From positions 34,553,199-34,617,198 of the forward strand of contig OX463849.1 of NCBI GenBank assembly GCA_949825065.1: a DNA stretch of 64,000 nucleotides, written 5' to 3'. The notes beneath the pieces were generated by a model, which was not told where the DNA came from, made no database searches, and was given only the letters and a program-made list of their open reading frames with translations. Positions 1-9,110 of the stretch are shown in pieces. The position numbers and the translations under genes were made by a program. This stretch comes from Odontocerum albicorne (Eukaryota > Arthropoda > Insecta > Trichoptera > Odontoceridae). Positions within the stretch are counted from its first letter, which is position 1, and the number at the start of each line of letters is the position of its first letter.

Positions 1-820
1 GCATAAAATGCAATATTAAAGCTGGAAAGTAGGTATATGGAAGAGCAGAAATATCGTAATCACAACAAAAATGCGCCTAGTTAAATCTCTCGTCTTCACA
101 ATATTCATGTATGGCATGGAGACTTATATACATCTCTATCCTTTCTCTTTCTGAATTCATATTGACCAACGCTCGTGACATATAAATTATAAGTATATTA
201 ATATGTAACCTATATGTATCTATAACTTTAATGTATGTACCAAATCCTATCCCTCCTCTCTAAAAAAAATTTCTAACACCACCACCCAAATATCCAAAAA
301 AATCCCAAGTCCGTTCTACACACCCGATGAAGGAGTAAGGTGTCCGAAAATCGGACCGACACTTCGAGTAAAAATATGGACTTTGATGACTCTGAGAGCA
401 AGCGAGAGAAATATAATATATGCATTTGAAATGTGGTGCTCGAGAAGAATGTTACGAATTCCATGGGCAGTAATGCAAACTTACGCCTCAGGTTTCGAAG
501 AACTGAGAATCACCGATAGATTGTCGACAGTATACCTTCAACGAGTCCTTCGATTATTTGGGCACATTGCTCGTGGTCAAAGAGACACTTTGGAGATGCT
601 TGTGATTATTGGAAGCGTGGAAGAACGATGCACAAGAGAAAGAGTACTAATGGATTGGACTAACCACGTGAAATACACAACAGGACTACCCTTAACAACT
701 GCTCTTGGAGTCGCGGTGTGCAACGATGGATGGAGAGGAGTCGTAAAAGGCTATCATGGAAGTCACACTTTGCAGTCATGAGTTATGCGATAGGATGGAC
801 TTGCATAACATAGAGTAATC
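1..820 (+). mobile_element. LINE family A, 3' end of ORF2, interrupted
   Basis: This is the segment downstream of the reverse transcriptase in an RTE-like non-LTR retrotransposon. The frame reads through FEMWCSRRMLRIPWA (from about 430) and RLFGHIARG (about 553), and ends near DGWRGVVKGYHGSH before a stop at about 779. These are the block order and spacing seen in the C-terminal region of such LINEs. The copy is cut at 126-377 by foreign DNA; comparison with the related copy at 41797-42300 shows where the join should be. Several stops and small indels mark it as dead. The upstream polymerase lies outside the window or is lost. Confidence 0.75.
126..377. mobile_element. Insertion inside LINE A copy
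   Basis: In the copy at 41797-42300 the sequence runs directly from gagactt into ggactttga. Here about 250 bases separate the two. The insert ends with a segment (about 320-375) resembling the gatgaagg...tccgaaa type of LINE 3' tail found elsewhere in the window. I see no clear target duplication, so its class is unresolved. Confidence 0.5.
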
Positions 821-829
821 GTTTGGGTT

Positions 830-1290
830 GTAGCGATAGAAAATAAAGTTAAGGAGACACTAAAACATAAATAATCTAACCGTACAGTCTTAAAATCTGC
901 TAAGATGGATACAATTCTAGTATTTACTTTGATGTATACTCGTAGATGTGAAATGTGGACGTGGAAAAATACTGATAAGGATCGAAAAAGTGCTTCAGTA
1001 ATACGAGCACTGAAAAGGGGATTAGGGATGTATGTGAATGGCTGATGTATGAAGTAAAATGAAAAAGAGGACATTAAGATGGTTTGGGCATATAGAACGA
1101 ATGTATAACGAAAGACTGGCCAAATATACAGTGCAAAAGAAGGAAACATAAAAAATCATCGGAGGAGTTACGAGTATTTGAGAAAATCTATGTAGGTTGA
1201 AGAGTATCTCGATAGGAAAGAAATGATACTCTCTCCTTTCTGCCTATTCAGCAGAGATACGGCGTGGTAGTATGATGTAATCCTTTCCCA
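830..1290 (+). mobile_element. LINE family B fragment
   Basis: This is the first of more than 20 fragments of one LINE. The consensus C-terminal block order across the copies is: a LVPTLMYG-like block, LRWFGHVERMN, RLTKQIY, GRPRKVWLDQVN, ILKEGN, RNRRSCM, then a block like YPDRE before the stop. Here the LMY block is at about 930, LRWFGHIERM at about 1076, and the terminal block at 1225-1270. Stops and frameshifts occur throughout. Confidence 0.75.
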
Positions 1291-1536
1291 CAAGTAATTT
1301 ATTTCCTTCTGTAAGAAAATAACAATTATTATGACAAAGCATTGATTGGCAGGAGCTTTGAAACACAACAAAATACCAAAAAGTGAAAATGAGAATAAAC
1401 TCACAGAGGATCTATTATAATAAGTCAAGGGGAAGGAAAATATTTACACATTAGATTGAGTGGCAAGTGAATCAAAGTTTGAAAGAAAGAAAACTCAAAA
1501 GTCAGCGAAGTCGTAAAAGTTGTATGTGATGAAACA

Positions 1537-1575
1537 TATGGAAGAAGTGAAATATAATATGTGTATTGAGATGAT
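1537..1575. repeat. Direct repeat flanking LINE C (left copy)
   Basis: A block of about 38 bases beginning tggaagaagtgaaatata recurs at 2156-2194 with one clear difference. A weaker third copy lies at 2112-2150. The two best copies bracket the LINE C fragment. They could be a long target-site duplication or a small minisatellite already present at the site. Confidence 0.5.
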
Positions 1576-1589
1576 TTAATAAAAGGTAT

Positions 1590-2071
1590 TTAATAAAAGG
1601 TCGAAAATAATAGAATCAAATAATATAGACCTAAAACTGAGAATACTCCTCATCAAGACCTATGTATGGAGTATCTTGATGTACGGCTGCGAGACATGGT
1701 GCCTATCCGAAAGAAATAGACGAAGACTAGAGGCTTTTGAGATGTGGTCCTATAGAAGACTATTAAGAATTTCCTGGAGAGACCGCATCACAAATGAAGA
1801 GGTTCTCCAACGAATCGAAGGAGGAAGGCACCTGCTCAGGATCCTGTCCGAAAGGCGTGCAAGATGGATCGGTCATATAATACGACAAGAGGGCCTCTTG
1901 CATGCCATAATGGAGGGTATGACCGAGGGGACAAACTCTAGGGGACGCCCACGCCGAGAGTGCCTGGAGGACCTGTTGGTGGACGTGCGCTGCTCAACAT
2001 ATACAGACTTAAAGAGAGCCGCACAGGACAGGGAGGAATGGAGGAGAAGAGTTCAAATTGCTACAAACTAG
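1590..2071 (+). mobile_element. LINE family C, ORF2 C-terminal region (RTE-like)
   Basis: An uninterrupted frame of about 160 codons contains MYGCETWCLSE, then FEMWSYRRLLRISW, ITNEEVLQRI, a second helix-rich part with RRARWIGHIIR, a GRPRRECLEDLL block, and a final REEWRRRV before the stop. This is the post-polymerase tail of RTE-type non-LTR retrotransposons; the catalytic palm is missing. The open frame and higher GC, compared with the broken families around it, suggest a more recent insertion. No start codon is meaningful because the fragment is 5'-truncated. It is the only copy of this family I found in the window. Confidence 0.85.
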
Positions 2072-2111
2072 TATTAGGGCTGCAACCACGGAAAGGAAAT
2101 TGAGATGAGAA

Positions 2112-2195
2112 CATGGAAGAGGAGAAAAATATAATATGTGTTTTGAGATGAGAAGATGGAAGAGGTGAAATATAATATGTGTATTGAGATGATAA
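2112..2195. repeat. Direct repeats flanking LINE C (right copies)
   Basis: Two units of about 40 bases (2112-2150 and 2156-2194) resemble 1537-1575. The second is the closer match. Confidence 0.5.
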
Positions 2196-2453
2196 TTAAA
2201 AATAGTTATTTTAAATTCAGTTGATCAAACAAATTTTAAAGTTCACTTTAATAAGAGTGACGCAGCATTGGTGGTATGTTGGTTATTTTATCACGTCTTC
2301 AAAAAACACCAGGACGTTATCCATCATTCTAAGTCTAGGCCTATCAAATTGTCAACGTCACCTGGAATTGGCTAAGCCTATATATTATATGATACGTTGA
2401 TTATTGGCTTGATAATCTACCCAGGCATACCTACTCACCGACCGACTAATGTA

Positions 2454-3168
2454 TGGGGTGGTGCAATAAGAATTGCAATTTAAATTCAAAATATTTTCTT
2501 TTATTATTAATGTTTGTTGGTATCAATGTAATTAGTTTACATGAGAATTATGTGAGAAAAATGATATTGACTAAATGGCCACCTTACAGGTTCCTGTTAC
2601 ATATGACGACTCTTTGTGCAACATTTTCAATAACGGATTTACATAAATGGATACGTATATCTGCAGTGACACGAGTGATGTTGGATTTAAGGTCATCGGT
2701 GGATTTTGGATTCTTGGCGTATACTTAAGATTTAACATAGTTCAAGAGAAAAAATCTCAAGGGGGTTAATTCACACGATCGTGGCGGCCAATTTACATTT
2801 CCACGACGCTAAATTACACGGTCGGAGAACTTTCCCTGAATAAAGCCACTGTTTCATCAGCAGTATGAAACGTAGCCCCATCCTGCTGACACCATGTGTT
2901 TTTCAAGTCCAAATTAGTCAATTGATGCCAAAAAAAGGTTTGAGTTGTGTCACGATATCGATTTCCATCGACCGAAGGTTTTAATTATTTCATATGGTGG
3001 CGTAACAAGAGCTGCAATTTTAAATTAGCCGCCATTTTTCAGCTGTTAAATATATAATATTTATAATGGACGTACGTCATTTACATAACCTATAAATTAA
3101 TTTTGCAGTAGTACACGATTGCAGAACGTAATTTAAATTTAAAATTGTAGTTCTTGTGGCGCAACCCT
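2454..3168 (-). mobile_element. Composite Tc1/mariner-type element, copy 1
   Basis: The termini are inverted repeats: ggggtggtgcaataagaa at the left matches the reverse complement of the right end (cttgtggcgcaaccct). TA dinucleotides flank both ends. On the minus strand the interior carries a ruined transposase: QQDGATFHTADETVALF (about 2890-2840), a NWPPRSC-like stretch, DDLKSNITRVTADI and VIENVAQRVVICN, then a stop. These are the blocks around the second and third catalytic acidic residues of Tc1/mariner enzymes. A third, internal copy of the terminal repeat begins at about 2996, so 2996-3168 alone looks like a MITE joined to the transposase part. The same arrangement recurs at 20052-20600. 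Confidence 0.8.
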
Positions 3169-3477
3169 ATAGATAATGAGGGATTTATAAAGTACATAGC
3201 GGTGGCTGATCAAGCCTGAAGGTTCCAAAGTAAAAGGTTCCAAGTTTCATGAAATTTGGGTAGATTCGATCTGCAGCAACCTTTAATTGCTTGGTTTATT
3301 TAGGGCTGTTTGTCCCTCCATTGCACACTTTAAATTTCAATAAAGTACATTTGAAGCCTTGGAAAAATCTTAAATTATAGAAAATATACTATGATAGTGG
3401 ATTTAACTCGATGCCCATCTACGGTGCGTTTATAGTGCGAATTAATGTTCGATGTTGCGCAAGTCCAAGATAGAAGA

Positions 3478-3530
3478 GTTGCTGAAAATTTTCGGCGAGA
3501 TATTGAGGGGACAGTTTATATTGTTTGACG
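3478..3530 (-). mobile_element. LINE family D scrap
   Basis: The block gctgaaaattttcggcgaga followed by a gggacagtt element matches the LINE D C-terminal coding region at about 5540-5590 and 34450-34500. Confidence 0.4.
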
Positions 3531-3539
3531 AGTGTCAAT

Positions 3540-3790
3540 GTTTCAAAGAAGGTGGAATGAAGCCATCAAAAATGAATGCATGAATAAAATTGATGTAATG
3601 AGTAAAATGAAGAAAGAAGCTTTAATATGGTTTGCACATATTGAGAGAATGAATGACTAAAGAATGACTAATCGAGTATACAATTAAGTGCTAGATCATT
3701 TGATCAGATTTTGAAAAAAGGTCAAGTCAGAAGTACGAGTATGAATATGCGTGACAAATGTATGAGGAGTATATATTTGAAGGAGGCGAA
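3540..3790 (+). mobile_element. LINE family B fragment, degenerate
   Basis: The readable part is a frame near 3596-3660 giving MSKMKKEALIWFAHIERMND, the LRWFGHVERMN block with two substitutions. It decays quickly after that. Nothing was recognised from 3800 to 4320 apart from a 22-base local duplication at about 4090-4130. Confidence 0.6.
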
Positions 3791-4320
3791 ATTTGTGTGC
3801 TTGGTTTAAAAAAAATCTGAAATATGTTCTTTCTGCCTAGCCCGCAAGGTACATGGCGTGATGATATATATGTAGCTTGTTCAGTGATAAATAACACAAC
3901 AACGAACTGTTTGCCGAATCTGAAACACTTTTGACCCACTGAGCCAAGAGTAAATCCAAAGTAATGGTCAAATTTTTGCTTTCTCTATATTCACCCCTTT
4001 CTTCAATACCCTCGGTCCATGTTCAATGGAAGGGAAACATCCCGCCATCAATTAGATGCCTCTCGTTATGGAGGGTGGACTGTTCTCCAGTAGATACATT
4101 GTCCTCTGTAGGATACATTGTCTCCTTCCAAACCATAAATCCATTCTCAACGCTCGCGGACTATGTATGGGCATATTTTAAAATTCAATACGAACGGACT
4201 GTCGAGAACCTTTAGACAAAGTCATAAATTTCCTACGTGGGTGAATATCTATAGCTATTCTGTCCTTTTCGCACATAAGTCATTTCGATTTATATTTAGT
4301 TGATCGGTTGATGGATGGTA

Positions 4321-4990
4321 TACGTAGTAAAGTCCAAAAGTTTCCAACCCAATGATGTAATAAATGTGACGTAATGAATAAAATACTTATTTTTTTAAAT
4401 TCACACACCCTTTAGTTCAATACATTTTTTAGAACGATGAATACATTTTTTAATACTGCTGAAAAATATTTGGAAATTTTCTTCTCAAAATGGTGTAATA
4501 CTGCGCGGAAATCACTTCTTCATCACTCTTGAGTTCAGCTTTGAAAATCTTAAAAAGTCACTAGGGTCTAAGTCTAGACAATAAAGTTGGTGATAACATT
4601 CTTGAAAACTTTAGTGCCGAATGACAGCTTTTGCATAAACAAAAATGTATACATACATTGTTGTGCAGTACTCTCACACCTCGTGACAGTTTTCTTTGGC
4701 ATTTTGTTTTTATTTTTTTTTGTCCTTTAATTTCTAAATAATTACGCATAATACTCGTTAGTAACTTCAGTGTTTGTCCTTTTAAAGACAATTGGTAGAA
4801 TTTTCTAGTAATCCCCAAAACATGTTGCCATAGCTCCTTTTCGGCTTGTACCACTTACACTTTTTTTAGGCGGTGGTGATCCCGGATGGCACCGGTGCGC
4901 TTTTTGTCAGAAGATTATGGTACAAAACCAAAGTTTCATCTTCCGTGAAAGCTCAATTATTTTTATTTTTTTCCTATCAGGGAGCATTAA
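4321..4990 (-). mobile_element. Mariner element, 3' half with ruined transposase
   Basis: Read on the minus strand, the segment starts near 4985 with EDETLVLYHN (family pattern GDETWVHY, first catalytic D region). It continues through LSLKGQTLKLLTS (4790-4750) and KLSRGVRVLHNN (4700-4660), where the family has HDN, so the second catalytic Asp is replaced by Asn. Next comes LDLDPSDFLRFSKLN (4575-4530), which keeps the third Asp. It ends with KKCIELKG (about 4440). The inverted repeat end tacgtagtaaagtccaaaag lies at 4321. Frameshifts separate these blocks. The N-terminal DNA-binding half was not found; LINE D debris lies beyond. Confidence 0.75.
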
Positions 4991-5149
4991 AAATTAATTG
5001 GAATATTCAACACGTCGATGCCTTTGGGCAACACTGAAAAACCAAAAGGCACAATAATTTATACTACAAAGGTTTCCATTTTTTATCGCAATGCCAAAAA
5101 GTATTAACGAAGGCTAGAATATGCGCACTTTTCATAATCTATTCATCAA

Positions 5150-5600
5150 TTACCAATGAACAATCTCTCCGAATCAACCAAAAGAAATGTGTCAGACTTT
5201 TGTTGACAGAATTTGGTAAAATATTTACATTTGATTTACATTTACAATGAAAATGAAATGATAAAAAAATAAATTAATTGGACGATTTGAATATAACAAT
5301 TTCATCTGCGGCTAATATAAATGGGGATATATTGGAGAGAAGGATAATGGGGACACCATGACACACTCCGTCACTGAAGGGAAATATAATACATTTCAGC
5401 CACTGTTTGAAACACACTAGTGACGGAACGAGTCTTATGTTAGTTGGTAGCTGGTTTCAGAGCCTAACGCCATTAACAGTCAAGGAAAACGTAAAAGTAA
5501 GCTATCTCCGCTCGAACGGGAGTCTGTTATCGGACAGGCGCTGAAAATTTTCGACGAGATATGAGAAGGCGGCGGGACAGTTAAGAACGTTACATATTTG
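5150..5600 (-). mobile_element. LINE family D, ORF2 C-terminus and tail
   Basis: The coding part is 5400-5600 on the minus strand. It carries the block that in better copies reads as a hydrophobic segment, then R-L-W-N, then a Ser-Leu-Ala-Cys-Phe-like block before the stop. A tail remnant resembling ttctggttggttggaagaga is at 5155-5195. The copy is too mutated to translate cleanly; it was identified by nucleotide match to 34210-34640. Confidence 0.55.
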
Positions 5601-5675
5601 ACACACGAACATTTTGTATTCATTAAATCTACATATTTTATATATTATTTATAGTTAAGGCGTTAACATTGTGGA

Positions 5676-5765
5676 GGTTTAAATACATTGTAATTTGTTT
5701 TTATCAAACACTCTTTAGTCCACTTTTCATAACGGTATAACCCTACCGGTTTTAAGGCTATAGCG
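5676..5765 (-). repeat. Inverted copy of a LINE-like 3' motif
   Basis: About 80 bases here (around cattgtaatttg and cataacggtataaccctac) are the inverse of 6297-6375. The plus-strand relative reads gatgatgagg..gaaagcc..gaaaccgg. The two copies face each other across about 530 bases of otherwise unrecognised DNA. Confidence 0.6.
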
Positions 5766-6221
5766 GGTTGCTTATGTTTATTTGTCGTGATGATCTTGAT
5801 TTGTATTCAATAAATATAGACTCAGGAATGCGGATATAAAAAACGAAAGTGACAGCGGGTGATAAATAATAAGTCTTGACAGTTGAATGAATGACAATAA
5901 TAATATGTTTATTTCTCGGCGTCCGAGTAATTTATACCAATGAGTGAATACATTCGCGATACATATCTGCCTTGCTCTAGCGCATGAACTGGCGGTTAGT
6001 TAATTATTTATATTTGGAGATGGCTAGCCAATTCGCAGACGTTGTAAATAGTAAATATTGTTGTTGTTCATAGTGTGTGACAATCATTGAATTCTTCATC
6101 GGTCATTGCCCCTGTATGTTTACTATCTGACAATAATTAATTTCATTTAATTGTGTTTAACAATTCACTTATTCATTTTGACAATTATTTATTTATTTAT
6201 TTATTTAGGTAGGTATTCCTA

Positions 6222-6297
6222 CAAGGCTTTCACCTCATCATCTGGGAGCACAAACAAGTCTCGTTTGTGCTCCCCTGATGATGAGGGGAAAGCCTTG
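6222..6297. repeat. Near-perfect hairpin with 34-35-base arms
   Basis: The left arm 6222-6255 (begins caaggctttcacctcatc) and the right arm 6263-6297 (ends gaggggaaagccttg) pair with only two or three differences around a 7-base loop, aagtctc. The left half runs into a (ttta)n tract at 6187-6207, as the tail of a minus-strand LINE or SINE copy would. The plus-strand half continues to about 6375. A truncated retroelement end with an inverted 5' part would give this structure. Confidence 0.75.
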
Positions 6298-6399
6298 AAA
6301 CCGGTATGGTTATACCGTTATAAAAAGTGGAATAAACCACGTTTGATAAAACACAAATTACAATGTATTTTATATGTTAAAGATAGAGTTAACTATTAT

Positions 6400-7200
6400 T
6401 AAAAATTAAAAATAAAACATTAATGCTAATTCTATGAAAGTAAAATGAAAGATTCAATATATTTAGGCTAAAAATAGTTAATAATTATTTTTAAACTAAG
6501 ATAAACAAACGTACTTCGTTTTTATTTATAACGAATAACTTTCAAATTTCGTACTGTTGTATAACCATATAAAAGTTAATAAAGATATTAAACCATTGAA
6601 TTTATATTTGGTTTATTTGAAATATTATAAAATCATATTCATGTAAGTATTTAAACTTTTTGCACGAAAAGAATTAATATTTCAATTTCCTCTTTAAATT
6701 CTTCACGGTATACCTGAATGGTCAAACTATTAATAACTGCACCCCTTTTGTCCCGCTTTAATTTTGGTTTCAATTTATTGAACCACTTCATCAACCCCAA
6801 AGGAGCAATCGCTATTGATAACGAGTTGACATCCCTATAAAAGATCCCCAAAAATGCTTTGGATGCATTTAATACCAATTTTGACGCTATACTTTTCAAT
6901 GTGACTATTCCAAAAAAAATTGTAAGGTCAATAAATCAGAGAAATAGACCATCGTAATGTTAAGAGGATCGAGGTTTATGGAGGTTTTATACATCTGCCA
7001 ATATGAATAAAATAATTATTTATTTATACACAAAATAAACAACATTTAAATGTTCTTTACTGATTATCGTTATCATAATCAAACAAAATAACTGGCATCA
7101 ACTTCTTCCAAAAATCTAACAATTCACGATAAGTATGTATATCTCTCAAAATAATCCCATGAAAATACTGAAAAAAAGTATTGCATTAAAATTTCGTTGT
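6400..7200. other. No recognised feature
   Basis: AT-rich DNA. A minus-strand frame at 6651-6899 (82 codons, rich in Lys and Leu) matches nothing I know and has no supporting context. Confidence 0.4.
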
Positions 7201-7204
7201 ATAA

Positions 7205-7255
7205 AATACAACCAGGCGGTCTTTCTGCCATGTGACAATCTCTTCCAATCAACCA
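7205..7255 (-). mobile_element. SINE/LINE D tail fragment
   Basis: The sequence caaccaggcggtctttct followed by gacaatctcttccaatcaac is the reverse complement of the tail shared by LINE D and the tRNA-headed SINEs (compare 63130-63200). Confidence 0.65.
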
Positions 7256-7490
7256 AAAGGATTATGGATCTGACCATGGACTAGCACTACGCTCAAACAG
7301 AAATTGTTTTACGTTGTCCTTTTCTGTCCATGTAGCGAGACTCTGGAACCACTTACAAACCAATATTAGACTCACTTCATCCTTGGCATGCTTTAATAGG
7401 CGACTGAAACAACTCTTAATTTCTAGTTAGTAATATAACGTGTTTCTTTCCTGATTTTTTTCCTTTCCTCTCCACCATCCATTCCTTTTC
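7255..7490 (+). mobile_element. LINE family D, ORF2 C-terminus
   Basis: Frame reads LALRSNRNCFTLSFSVHVAR, then LWNHLQTNIRLTSSLACFNR and RLKQLLISS before a stop at about 7428. This is the typical last block of jockey/CR1-like LINE ORF2 proteins, where xLWNxLP is followed by an F-K/R-L motif. It is the cleanest D coding end on this strand. The 3' untranslated part is lost beyond about 7500, where LINE E sequence begins. Confidence 0.7.
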
Positions 7491-7518
7491 TTGTGATTGA
7501 TTATATCTCACTTTATAT

Positions 7519-7702
7519 GTTGCCTTTCATTTGTCGTATCCCCAGTAAACAGGCAAAAGCCTAATTTATTGGGGATACCACAAATGAAAGGCAACAAACC
7601 CAGATCCATTAAAATTGTATGTCCAAATCAAATTACCTGTTGTTTTTTCGCAAATTGTGTATATTTCTTGTCATGTGTAATAATAAATAAATAAATAAAA
7701 TA
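7519..7702 (+). mobile_element. LINE family E, 3' end with inverted 5' segment
   Basis: Bases 7563-7702 match the final 140 bases of the LINE E copies at 61530-61680 and 54550-54690, including the (taaa)n tail at about 7680-7700. Bases 7519-7550 are the same region in opposite orientation, giving a hairpin with arms 7519-7550 and 7564-7595. This is the signature of twin priming during target-primed reverse transcription. Confidence 0.75.
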
Positions 7703-7709
7703 TGAAAAG

Positions 7710-8500
7710 GAATTTACGAAAAAGATTTATTAGCTTAGAGGGAAGAAGAAGTTTGAATAGGTATAGAAATAACGTAGGACAACTAAATAAATCTAATTCT
7801 GATAGAGGAGGGGATGAAAACACTTCTTATTACGATTATGTAAGTCTTCTTTTTCTTAGCAATTAACCCAGAAAGATAAAAGAAAGAACAGCAAGCAATA
7901 TAATTGATTGAATATGTTACTTAGAGGCCTAAATCCTGTAGTGGATAGACAATGGTTGTAGACGTTGATGATGATTTTGAATTAGGTTCAGAACTCATCA
8001 AAACCTTTTTTTTTTTTCATTTAGTTGAATAAACTCATGGTTTTAAGAACAGTTTATTTATTTCAACAAACTATTAAAACCTCTTAAAAATAATGTTAAA
8101 ACTACTATTTTGTTATTGTTAAAATATGATTAATGACTCTCACGAAGATCAACAACTCTATTTGTTACTTAGATCGACAATATTAAAAGAGTTTCCTCAT
8201 TAATGATCCACAGATCATGAACTCGTGTAGCGCAGACGAAGAGAAATAAGAAAGTCGAGGGATTATACAAGATGCTGCGGATGGGAGGATAAATGGAGTA
8301 CAGCTCCAGGCGTTTTACTAATCGATTGAGTAATTTTGTTAAGAGATCATTCATACAAGTGCATCTCACAAGGAACCAAACTGCAGATGTTCAAAACTAT
8401 TGGTCGAGATTATACTATTGACGGCTTATTTATTGTCATTAATTTATTTTTTAGGTTTAATTTACATGTGTGGACTGAAATACATCTGATGTCCTTGCGG
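7710..8500. other. Mostly unrecognised; LINE-like end at 7890-7980
   Basis: At 7915-7980 a block ending in gttgatgatgattttg resembles the short simple-repeat ends of RTE-type LINEs. A poly(T) run is at 8008-8020. Nothing else was recognised. Confidence 0.35.
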
Positions 8501-8504
8501 CCTG

Positions 8505-8640
8505 GCTCACCCTCTATTGGTGGTAGTTTATCTCGGCTGGAGGGGGGGAGGGGGGTTACGAGATGAGTTCAGACGTTTCGATAGGTCTCTTAAATGTATT
8601 TTCTTCGTCATTATCTTGAAATATACATACAATTTTTATG
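8505..8640 (+). mobile_element. SINE-like repeat (S3) 3' part
   Basis: The order ggcctggctcaccctctat, then tatctcggctgg, then atcttgaaatatacata recurs in the same orientation at 44090-44410, next to a tRNA-like head. The purine run gggggggaggggggt (8543-8557) is unusual here. Confidence 0.45.
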
Positions 8641-8662
8641 TACTCGTATGTACGAGTACATA
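8637..8662. repeat. Perfect 12-bp palindrome
   Basis: Arms tatgtactcgta and tacgagtacata are separated by tg. The core acgagta/tactcgt word appears repeatedly elsewhere in the window. Confidence 0.8.
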
Positions 8663-9044
8663 CTATGTTGCTATCAATATACCTATATTTATTTATTTAT
8701 CAGGAAAGTAATTTCGTATTTTTTGGTATAATTCAAACGCAAAATTACATCAAATATTTATGGACGATGGTTTTCGACATTTTTCGTATCCCAGTAATCT
8801 ATTATGTCTTGGAACGTTGCTTACTCTACTAGATCGAAGTCTTGATTTGGTCATCGTCAGTGATAATTGGCTTTGCAAAGCGGACTTTTTTTGAGTATCG
8901 TATCACCACTACGGATATTTAAAACCACATTTGGCACATACGATCGCTTACTGCCATCGTGGGCATATACTATAGTATAATGTACATTCTGCCTTCATAT
9001 CCTTACACTCAAAGTATATATTTTTTAATATTTACAATCTGTTA

Positions 9045-9110
9045 ATAATGTTGGGTTCGAATCCCGAGTTGGAGCGCCCTTGAGGGAAGAGTTTGCTTTC
9101 TAAATGGCGA
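9045..9110 (+). mobile_element. Repeat family S2, B-box-like segment
   Basis: The block gggttcgaatcccgagttgg, followed by gagtttgctttctaaatgg, recurs at 39055-39130 and 49860-49945, and inverted at 19910-19985, 21180-21250, 21546-21625 and 41163-41235. The ggttcgaatcc word equals a Pol III B box, but no A box is evident upstream, so SINE status is not proved. Confidence 0.6.
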
